NCBI GenBank assembly: GCA_029940345.1
Contig: JAOZRC010000441.1
Coordinates: forward strand, 1-5,138
Direction: 5' to 3'
DNA from: Desulfobacterales bacterium
GTDB lineage: Bacteria > Desulfobacterota > Desulfobacteria > Desulfobacterales > JAUCGF01
DNA length: 5,138 nt
In this document: one piece after another, positions 1 through 5,138 of the stretch
How positions within the stretch are numbered: the first letter of the stretch is position 1
How the letters are laid out: the number at the start of each line of letters is the position of its first letter
Made by a program: the position numbers and the translations under genes
The notes under the pieces: model-generated
Database searches by the model: none
Seen by the model: the letters and a program-made list of their open reading frames with translations, nothing else
What the model was told of the DNA's origin: nothing

Positions 1-17
1 TTTGGGTTAAAAATTCG

Positions 18-86
18 AAGGAGTGCTGAACCAAAGGTTTAGATTTTTGCGCTTGCCTATGCTAAATCTTTGGTTCAGCACTCCTT
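18..86 (-). terminator. Long inverted repeat, possible terminator of the solute-binding gene
   Basis: Arms 18-41 and 63-86 are 24 bases each and complementary except at position 37 against 67. The pair 42/62 extends the stem to 25, leaving a loop of about 19 bases. Read on the minus strand, the stem lies about 78 bases after the stop codon of the solute-binding gene and is followed by CGAATTTTT, a short T-run that begins four bases after the stem. That fits a loose Rho-independent terminator. The stem is longer than most terminators, and the odd pair is G-U in a plus-strand RNA but A-C in a minus-strand RNA, so a plus-strand transcript would fold slightly better. It could instead be a dispersed palindromic element or the end of a small mobile element. 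The inverted repeat is certain; its role is inferred. Confidence 0.5.
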
Positions 87-128
87 GGTAATCGGTGGGT
101 TACCGGTCGTTCTCACTTCGAGCACGAC
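87..128. repeat. Two short inverted repeats next to the long hairpin
   Basis: Immediately after the long inverted repeat come GGTAA (87-91) with TTACC (100-104), loop of eight, and GTCGT (106-110) with ACGAC (124-128). The second encloses an inner CTC/GAG pairing (112-114 with 120-122) around the loop ACTTC. Each is short enough to occur by chance. Together with the hairpin at 18-86 they make three back-to-back stem-loops in about 110 bases. They may be part of a structured 3' untranslated region of the minus-strand gene, or simply chance. Confidence 0.3.
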
Positions 129-163
129 TTAATCTTGACAGTCTCTGACATTAATAAATCGCT

Positions 164-952
164 TCAAAGCGAATAATACCTGGCATAAAGTGCTGATAAC
201 TTTGTTTTGCGAAGTTCGGCAACTGTATCCCAAATTTGATGTGTGATTTTGGGATACTTATTTGCAAACTGGTGACTGATGATAAAATAATAGGGTTTGG
301 TTTTGAGTGGTGGTTCGGTTTTGACAACAGATGCAAATTCCTTCGAATGTTTCTTTATATAAAAACCGGTCTGACTCTCTTGTGTAATGATACCATCTAA
401 GCGGCCCAGAACTAATTTCTTCAAATTGGTAAAAGCACTTCCTGATTCATCAAAGGAGTGTCCCAGTTTTCTCAAATCCCCAACAATAGAGTAACCTAGC
501 TGTGCACCAAGCTGTCCTTTTAAATTAATAAAACGCTTGCTTTGGGGATCCCAACGCAGAGTGGAATCTTTAAGTACATATAGACTATAAGTTTCTGTTG
601 TCAGACGTCTGGATGGATCGACAGACCCATTGGGTTTTCTCGGGAAAACACCCAGTTTTTCGCGTTCTTTCTTATATGACGCTTCCACTGCTGATACGTT
701 TCCAGTTCCCAATTCGTGTAAGCATCGTTTCCATGGCATCCGTTTAAAAATGACTGTGATTGGAACACGCTGTTCAACTAAGCGCAACACCTCGATATCG
801 ATACCGGGATTTTCTTTCGGGACTTCCTGTCCATTTCCTAAATAGGCGGGAAATCCTTCCCTATCCTCATAAGCAAAGATAAATTGTGGCTTTTCAGCAT
901 ACACTGAAGCGGAAAACATCATAATGACTATTCCTATGAATAGCTTCTGCAT
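164..952 (-). CDS. Periplasmic solute-binding-like protein (SBP_bac_3 type)
   Basis: Predicted product of 262 residues, the usual size of a small family-3 extracellular solute-binding protein. Residues 1-19 look like a Sec signal peptide: Q-K at the front, a hydrophobic core (LFIGIVIMMF) and a V-Y-A cleavage site before Glu20, so the mature protein should be periplasmic. Family-like features in order are a first strand ending FAYED (26-30), the segment NPGIDIEVLRLVEQR (48-62), MPWKRCL (72-78), the lobe-hinge-like stretch LGAQLGYSIVGDL (148-160), and GRLDGIITQ (183-191), the usual position of the second crossover. These proteins bind amino acids or other small ligands, either for ABC uptake or as ligand-sensing subunits. 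No permease, ATPase or membrane sensor is beside it, so the ligand and partner are unknown. The ATG start places the signal peptide correctly and has AGAGGT just upstream; a TTG start 11 codons earlier is also possible. The family call is from overall pattern, not a search. Confidence 0.75.
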   Translation of the reverse strand: MQKLFIGIVIMMFSASVYAEKPQFIFAYEDREGFPAYLGNGQEVPKENPGIDIEVLRLVEQRVPITVIFKRMPWKRCLHELGTGNVSAVEASYKKEREKLGVFPRKPNGSVDPSRRLTTETYSLYVLKDSTLRWDPQSKRFINLKGQLGAQLGYSIVGDLRKLGHSFDESGSAFTNLKKLVLGRLDGIITQESQTGFYIKKHSKEFASVVKTEPPLKTKPYYFIISHQFANKYPKITHQIWDTVAELRKTKLSALYARYYSL

Positions 953-955
953 AGC

Positions 956-997
956 ACCTCTTTTTGTTTTTGTTCCGTTGCGCAATGAAAGCTCCTT
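956..997 (-). promoter_or_regulatory. Two competing ribosome-site/start pairs for the solute-binding gene
   Basis: The chosen ATG (950-952) has AGAGGT at 956-961, only three bases away, which is close. In the same frame a TTG (983-985) has a textbook AAGGAG (992-997) at a six-base distance. Using the TTG would add 11 residues (start to Ala) before Met1, with several Lys and Arg. That gives a longer basic signal-peptide front but leaves the hydrophobic core and cleavage site unchanged. ATG is preferred for its compact signal peptide, but the sequence does not settle it. Confidence 0.45.
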
Positions 998-1040
998 TAT
1001 GTTATTATGAACATTCTTTCCCCTGCAAACCAAATTCTAC

Positions 1041-1064
1041 CTGTACGAATCAGTATTCGTACAG
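1041..1064. promoter_or_regulatory. Perfect 10-base inverted repeat, candidate operator or leader hairpin
   Basis: CTGTACGAAT (1041-1050) and ATTCGTACAG (1055-1064) are exact reverse complements separated by CAGT. The repeat lies 89 bases upstream of the ATG of the minus-strand solute-binding gene, in the divergent promoter region. A dyad of this size suits a dimeric helix-turn-helix regulator. If transcribed, it would also form a tight tetraloop hairpin in the leader RNA. There is no U-run on either side, so it does not look like a terminator. The repeat is seen directly; its role is inferred. Confidence 0.5.
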
Positions 1065-1206
1065 AAATTGTTACCCAGCCTCTTCGATACAACTCCTTGC
1101 CGAAATACTCTCGCTTCGTTCCTCTGATTCGATTGATTTCAGATTAAAATTTTGGTAAGACAATATAAAAAATAAAAGATGCCATGTTTTCTGATCAAAA
1201 TCATAA

Positions 1207-1273
1207 GGAACGCGGATTCAATAAAAATGAACGCTAATAAAATTCAAACATTCGTGTTCATTCGTGGTTCATC
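1207..1273. repeat. Patch of short direct and imperfect inverted repeats
   Basis: TTCGTGTTCA (1251-1260) is followed directly by TTCGTGGTTCA (1261-1271), a near-tandem repeat. To its left GAACGC occurs twice (1208-1213 and 1229-1234), and the left and right parts form an imperfect inverted repeat because GAAC and GTTC motifs face each other. Low-complexity blocks with TTCGTGTTCATTCGTGG-like wording resemble intergenic repeats that I recall from many environmental bacterial genomes. Membership of such a family is a recollection, not something this single copy can show. Confidence 0.35.
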
Positions 1274-1368
1274 AAAGCCTCACTCCTTCAAAAGTGTAAA
1301 CTACTTTTAGTCTGATATGAAGGATGCCCGAATTTTATGCCCTAAAATAATAAAAAGAAAATTTCAAT

Positions 1369-1677
1369 ATGAATGGCAACATTGAATGGTTCGGATTTTT
1401 ATATTTCCTGGGAGCTTTGCTTTATATCGTGATTATTTACGGAATCAAACACGTTGAACGACGAACGACGCAAAAAACGCTGCTCAGCGATGAAGACTAT
1501 TTGACCCTGATAGCCCGTCAAAGGGAGTGCAGCGAGTATGATATCTTCGGCCTTGCCTCTAAAGATTGGACAATTTCAAAAGCCAGGGTGGAAAACGATT
1601 TCAATGGCTACCTGAAGCACGGAAATATGCCCTTTTATGTAAAGGATTACGTCAGGAAGAACCGTGATGACCCCTGA
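1369..1677 (+). CDS. Small single-span membrane protein of unknown function
   Basis: The product is 102 residues. Residues about 7-25 (WFGFLYFLGALLYIVIIYG) form one hydrophobic membrane helix. It is followed by a basic stretch (K-H-V-E-R-R) that should keep the rest in the cytoplasm by the positive-inside rule. Residues about 38-100 are a soluble, charged domain, probably mostly helical, with SEYDIFGLASKDW (55-67) and a conserved-looking end (PFYVKDYVRKN). There is no signal-peptide cleavage site and no enzyme motif, and I do not recognise the family. The ATG has only a weak purine-rich ribosome site. Evidence that it is real: the frame is open end to end with a sensible membrane-plus-soluble layout, and it fills the space up to 32 bases from the convergent kinase gene. 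It could be a membrane tether or a small regulatory subunit, but nothing in the sequence decides this. Confidence 0.65.
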   Translation: MNGNIEWFGFLYFLGALLYIVIIYGIKHVERRTTQKTLLSDEDYLTLIARQRECSEYDIFGLASKDWTISKARVENDFNGYLKHGNMPFYVKDYVRKNRDDP

Positions 1678-1709
1678 ATTTTGGGGATGCCTTGCTTCTC
1701 TATCTTGAA

Positions 1710-3233
1710 CTACCCAGCGGGCTGGCTGTCATAAGGCAATCGAATCGTAAACGTGGTGCCTTGGTTCAATTGGGATGCAGCCTCTATGGTTCCTTTATGT
1801 TCCTCGATCAACTTTAATGTGACGAGTAAACCGAGCCCGGTTCCTTTAGAGCCTTTGGTGCTGAAAAATGAGGCAAACAATTTGGTTTTAACTTCGTCAC
1901 TCATGCCACAGCCATTATCCCCCACCTCAAATCGGATCATGTTGCCAGGTTCAAGGCCAGTTTTGACATGCACCCTGTGTTCCTTGTCGAGGTCTTCGTC
2001 AAACAGACAGGCGTCAATGGCATTGGACACCAAATTTAATATTGAGCGGTAAATTGTGCGTGGGTCCATGATGACTTCGCCGATAGAATTATCATACCCT
2101 GTAACCAGTTCGATATGATTTTCGGCGGCGTTTTCTTTTAAGAGTTCACATACGTCATCAACGATCTCGTTGGGAAAACAGGCTTCATGTTCAGGCGCTC
2201 TTTCTTTGGAATAGGATAATAAATCCAAAACCAGATCAGAGATTCGTCCGATATTGCGCTGAATCATCTTCCATCCTGTTTTAAGCTTGTTGGTGTCATT
2301 TTTGCCAAGCCCGAGCTCTATCAAGTAGCTGCCTCCCTTAAAACCGTGCAGGATATTTTTAATGCAATGGGCCATGCCGGCCACGGTCTGCCCGATGGCC
2401 GCCAGCCTCTCGGAATTGACCAACTCCCGTTCCAGGCGTTTGATTTCCCGAAGGTCTTGAAAAAACGCCACACTGCCCATGATGCGCTGTTTTTCGTATA
2501 AAACAGTCCCCACAAAGCGCACCGGGATATTTTCGCCGGTTTTAGAAACAATCACCGTCTCTTTCCAGGGCAACTCATCTTGTGGGTCTGGCGGAGATTC
2601 CTGGGCATCAAACATTTTGGCAATATCGGGCGGATAGAGCTTACGGGCATCCATCTTACGCACCACTTCAAAACGGGGATATCCGAAAATCCGTTGCGCT
2701 CCAGGGTTGAAAATGATGATTTTGTCCTCATCATCGGTGGCCACAATGCCATCGTTTGAGCTTCTTATGAGTTTGGCCTGAAAATTTGATTTTCTTTCAA
2801 ATTCCTCCGTGGCAATTTTGACCATTGTTTCCAGGTCAGTGGTATACTCTTTGAGTTGCCGCCGAATTGCCAGTTTTTCATGGGCGCGCTTAAGGGCAAC
2901 AGCCAGGGCTTCATCCCGAATCGGCTTGTTGATAAAATCGGAAGCGCCATATTGGAGGGCGGTGATTGCGGCATCGCGGTCGCCATGGCCGGTGACGATA
3001 ATCACCTCGACTTCCGCATTAATTTCCTTGATTCGCTTGAGCACTTCAAGGCCGTCCATACCGGGCATCTTAATGTCGGTAAGAACGATCGGCGGCGACT
3101 CTTTTTTAAAAACTTCCAAGCCCTCTTCGCCACTATAAGCGCTGACCACCTGATAGCCATCCGCCTTCAGAGACATTCCTAAAACCCTGACATTTACCTC
3201 TTCGTCATCAATTAATAATATTTTTGTGTTCAT
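1710..3233 (-). CDS. Response regulator-PAS-histidine kinase hybrid
   Basis: The 507-residue product is soluble, with no membrane segments. Residues 1-120 are a receiver domain: acidic pocket D9-D10, phosphoacceptor D53 in LTDIKMPGMDG, T81 and K103 in the INKP motif. A helical linker (about 115-150) leads to a PAS domain (about 153-265). The kinase core follows: H-box with H289 in GMAHCIKNIL, N-box N400/N404 in NLVSNAIDA, G1 box D439-G441-G443 in DNGCGM, F-box FASFFSTKG, and GTGLGL at 464-469. All expected ATP-binding residues are present. The residue after the catalytic histidine is Cys instead of the usual Glu or Asp. There is no DNA-binding or other output domain, so the receiver probably controls the attached kinase, passing phosphate or a conformational signal to a partner elsewhere. 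The ATG is chosen because the receiver begins there (MNTKILLIDDEE). A GTG 20 codons upstream is in frame but adds a sequence unlike a receiver and has no ribosome site. It lies 64 bases after the upstream kinase gene, probably in one operon. Confidence 0.93.
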   Translation of the reverse strand: MNTKILLIDDEEVNVRVLGMSLKADGYQVVSAYSGEEGLEVFKKESPPIVLTDIKMPGMDGLEVLKRIKEINAEVEVIIVTGHGDRDAAITALQYGASDFINKPIRDEALAVALKRAHEKLAIRRQLKEYTTDLETMVKIATEEFERKSNFQAKLIRSSNDGIVATDDEDKIIIFNPGAQRIFGYPRFEVVRKMDARKLYPPDIAKMFDAQESPPDPQDELPWKETVIVSKTGENIPVRFVGTVLYEKQRIMGSVAFFQDLREIKRLERELVNSERLAAIGQTVAGMAHCIKNILHGFKGGSYLIELGLGKNDTNKLKTGWKMIQRNIGRISDLVLDLLSYSKERAPEHEACFPNEIVDDVCELLKENAAENHIELVTGYDNSIGEVIMDPRTIYRSILNLVSNAIDACLFDEDLDKEHRVHVKTGLEPGNMIRFEVGDNGCGMSDEVKTKLFASFFSTKGSKGTGLGLLVTLKLIEEHKGTIEAASQLNQGTTFTIRLPYDSQPAG

Positions 3234-3297
3234 TTTTATTTTTTGCTCTCCCAAATTATAAAGTCCCCTTACGGATGAATACGCCCCTGACACCTAA
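3234..3297 (-). promoter_or_regulatory. Intra-operon gap and weak ribosome site of the hybrid gene
   Basis: The 64 bases between the two kinase genes contain GGGAG (3248-3252) 14 bases before the chosen ATG, a longer spacing than usual, so translation may be modest or coupled to the upstream gene. The in-frame GTG at 3291-3293 lies four bases past the upstream TAG but has no ribosome site. A TATAAT at 3255-3260 has no matching -35 box at the right distance, and a transcript from it would start too close to the ribosome site. Confidence 0.4.
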
Positions 3298-5138
3298 CTA
3301 ACAATCACAAGCCGGAAACCGCACTTCAAATGCAGCGCCCTTGCCGTGCTCGCTGGTCACTTCAATTGCGCCTTTATAATCTTTGACAATCCCATAGCTG
3401 ATGCTCACGCCCAGTCCGGTTCCTTTACCGACTTCTTTGGTGGTGAAAAACGGCTCAAATATTTTATCAATGTATTCAGGCGGCATTCCGGTTCCGGTGT
3501 CTGTGACCGTCACTTTCACCCATCCATTTTCGCTGAAGGACCTTATCTTTAGCAGTTTTTCAGTTTCGCTTCTTTCTGATTGGACCGCCTTTGCATCCAT
3601 GGCATCCATCGCATTTGTCACCAGATTGATAAAAACTTGTTCCAGGCGATTATGTTCAGCCATAATAAACGGTATATCCGGATCAAGGTCCAATTCCGTT
3701 TCCACCTCATGGGCTTGCAATTGGTGCCCCAACACCTTGAAAACATCCAGAATGGGGTTGTTAATGCACACCCTGGATGTAACCACTTCGGATTGACGGG
3801 CAAAGTCACGCATGTGTTTGATAATGTCGGCAGCGCGCTGAACGTTGCCGCTGATATCATCCGTAACGGTTTGTAAGTCTTCATTGCTGGGCGTCACACC
3901 CTTTTTCAGCATTTTGGTGATGAAATCAGTGCATATTTGGATCACATTTAACGGTTGATTGATTTCATGAGCCATGCCGGCCGCCATGGTGCCCAGCGTG
4001 GTCATTTTACTGGCCTGGATTAACTGGGTCTCCTTTTCGACGCTTTCGGTGATATCGGTGGTTGCGGCGATAAAACAATCCCCCTCGCTGTATTGGGCAT
4101 ACGAAATATTGATATTCACATAGAAAGGGATATGGCCTTTTTTGTAATGCCGCTTTTTGGAATAAAAGATAGCGCCACCCCGGGAAAGATTTTTCAAGCC
4201 CGATACCAACTCTTCATCTTCTTCGTCGCCCAAACTTAAAAAAGGTTTGTCGAGCATTTCTTTGTATGAATAACCGTAGCAATCCTGTGCCCGCTGATTG
4301 TTGGCCATGATTTTCAATGTACGGGCATTGATAATAAAAATGGGATTCGGGTCATTATTAAAGAGCGAACGGTATTTTTCTTCCGATTTTTGAGATTGTT
4401 CCTGGAGGACGGCATTTTCAACAGTTACACCGATGCGGTTGCCGATAAGCTCCAATACACGCTTTTCCTCATTGGTGTATTGATGGGTCTTTTTACTTCC
4501 GATCCGAATAACGCCTAATACGCGTTTTTTTTTGGTACACATGGGGATATAAGCCAAAGACCGCATCCCGTTGCGCGCTAAAAGGTCCGTTTCTTCATAA
4601 TTGACCAAGGCTACATCGTCTATAAAAACAGGCTGGCAAGTCTGTGTCACTTGATTGACCAGACTGGCTTGCTCGGTTTTGATCCCCTTAAAGCTTTCAT
4701 GATCGCAACTGTTGTAAGCATATTTAAGGTGATATTTGGTATCCGCTTCAAGGGTGAATATGCAAATATTGTCAGCCGCCAGGTAGCTGCTGATTTCCAA
4801 ACAGGCGTCACTTAAGCGTTCATCCAGATTGTCGGAAATATTGAGGGCGTTGTATATGGAACATAAAAGCGCCAACTCGCGGGTGTGCCGCTCCCGGGCT
4901 TCTTCGGCATTTTTCTTTTCTGTTGTATCCCAAAGGGTTTCAATCGCGCCGACAATGGTATCATCCGGCGCTTTGATCGGTGCGGCGGTGAAAAAACACC
5001 ATTTGCCGCTATCACCCAGATTGGGGAAAAACGCCTCGGCCTCATAAGCCCCTTCAATCAGAGCGGAACTGTCCCAGTGACCGCCGTAAAGTTTGCGTAT
5101 CTCCTGGGTCTCAATTTGGTCCAAAATAACATCCGCCA
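3298..5138 (-). CDS. PAS-GAF-PAS sensor histidine kinase, 5' end outside window
   Basis: This is the C-terminal 612 or so residues of a kinase; the frame runs open through the right edge (A-D-V-I before the TTG at 5122-5124), so the true start is outside the window. Residue numbers here count from that TTG. Residues 1 to about 70 are the end of a PAS domain, with [10 protein letters not shown] and the closing [15 protein letters not shown] domain follows (about 80-240). A second PAS domain (about 248-365) ends TTDITE. The kinase core has H386 in [14 protein letters not shown]504 in [12 protein letters not shown]542-G544 in DTGTGMP, an EPFFTTKE F-box, and GKGTGLG at 567-573, so all catalytic motifs are intact. 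No membrane helix is present in the visible part, so it is probably a cytoplasmic sensor unless one lies further upstream. Six cysteines fall in the GAF domain (88, 108, 121, 140, 163, 196). The receiver-bearing hybrid directly downstream is its most likely phosphotransfer partner. Confidence 0.93.
   Translation of the reverse strand, partial: ADVILDQIETQEIRKLYGGHWDSSALIEGAYEAEAFFPNLGDSGKWCFFTAAPIKAPDDTIVGAIETLWDTTEKKNAEEARERHTRELALLCSIYNALNISDNLDERLSDACLEISSYLAADNICIFTLEADTKYHLKYAYNSCDHESFKGIKTEQASLVNQVTQTCQPVFIDDVALVNYEETDLLARNGMRSLAYIPMCTKKKRVLGVIRIGSKKTHQYTNEEKRVLELIGNRIGVTVENAVLQEQSQKSEEKYRSLFNNDPNPIFIINARTLKIMANNQRAQDCYGYSYKEMLDKPFLSLGDEEDEELVSGLKNLSRGGAIFYSKKRHYKKGHIPFYVNINISYAQYSEGDCFIAATTDITESVEKETQLIQASKMTTLGTMAAGMAHEINQPLNVIQICTDFITKMLKKGVTPSNEDLQTVTDDISGNVQRAADIIKHMRDFARQSEVVTSRVCINNPILDVFKVLGHQLQAHEVETELDLDPDIPFIMAEHNRLEQVFINLVTNAMDAMDAKAVQSERSETEKLLKIRSFSENGWVKVTVTDTGTGMPPEYIDKIFEPFFTTKEVGKGTGLGVSISYGIVKDYKGAIEVTSEHGKGAAFEVRFPACDC

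Larger units (their letters stand above)
953..1368. other. Intergenic region between divergent genes
   Basis: This 416-base AT-rich stretch separates two divergently transcribed genes and should hold both their promoters. It contains the ribosome sites for the minus-strand gene, a perfect inverted repeat at 1041-1064, and a patch of short repeats at about 1207-1273. For the minus-strand gene, a weak sigma-70-like pair can be drawn (TTGGTT, 18 bases, CATAAT, lying between the inverted repeat and the AAGGAG), but neither box is strong. For the plus-strand gene I see no convincing promoter or strong ribosome site, only purine-rich AAAAAGAAAA before the ATG. A minus-strand frame is open from 1143 to its stop at 997 without a convincing start. 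I found no tRNA or recognisable riboswitch here. Confidence 0.6.

Noticed and set aside
135..157. TTGACA followed by TAATAA on the plus strand
   Set aside because: Spacing is 11 bases instead of about 17, and no plus-strand gene follows.
964..1158. Plus-strand open frame of 64 codons in the divergent intergenic region
   Set aside because: It overlaps the ribosome sites of the minus-strand gene and the dyad, has no ribosome site of its own, and its product is not recognisable.
1290..1308. AAAAGT and ACTTTT inverted repeat upstream of the small membrane-protein gene
   Set aside because: Six AT-rich pairs in AT-rich sequence are expected by chance.
1671..1686. CCCC and GGGG pair around the stop codon of the small plus-strand gene, a possible convergent terminator
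   Set aside because: Only four base pairs with an eight-base loop and no T-run on either strand; too weak to call.
3255..3260. Perfect TATAAT on the minus strand between the two kinase genes, a possible internal promoter
   Set aside because: The hexamer 17 bases upstream is CGTATT, not a -35 box, and transcription from it would begin near or inside the ribosome site of the hybrid gene.
3401..3796. Long plus-strand open frame of 131 codons
   Set aside because: It lies entirely antisense to the kinase core, whose catalytic motifs are intact, so it is a shadow frame. The same holds for the other plus-strand frames over 1753-3182, 3346-3876 and 4829-5047.

Overview
The window looks like part of a moderate-GC Gram-negative bacterial chromosome, most likely a Desulfobacterota (delta-proteobacterial) lineage. 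The guide is the style of the two kinases: a soluble PAS-GAF-PAS-histidine kinase followed by a receiver-PAS-histidine kinase hybrid with an A-H-C-I-K-N H-box. This is inferred from protein style only; there is no rRNA or marker gene to confirm it.

Layout, left to right. Positions 1-163 are non-coding and rich in inverted repeats, led by a 24-base near-perfect inverted repeat (18-41 with 63-86). A minus-strand gene (164-952) encodes an exported solute-binding-like protein with no transporter partners in view. An AT-rich intergenic region (953-1368) holds a perfect 10-base inverted repeat (1041-1064), two in-frame start/ribosome-site pairs for the solute-binding gene, and a patch of short repeats around 1207-1273. 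A small plus-strand gene (1369-1677) encodes an unrecognised single-span membrane protein of 102 residues. It converges on a minus-strand signalling pair: the receiver-PAS-kinase hybrid (1710-3233) and, upstream of it, a PAS-GAF-PAS histidine kinase (3298 to beyond the right edge).

The two kinase genes are co-directional with a 64-base gap and probably form one operon. The upstream kinase is a good candidate to phosphorylate the receiver at the front of the hybrid, which would then control the hybrid's own kinase module. That would be a cytoplasmic branching or relay circuit whose final output is not in this window. The periplasmic binding protein and the small membrane protein lie next to this pair, but nothing in the sequence ties them to it functionally.

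I see no CRISPR array, tRNA, rRNA, transposase, toxin-antitoxin pair or defence gene. The window reads mainly as an ordinary signal-transduction neighbourhood. The inverted repeats, the atypical H-box and the small orphan membrane protein are the parts most worth a second look.
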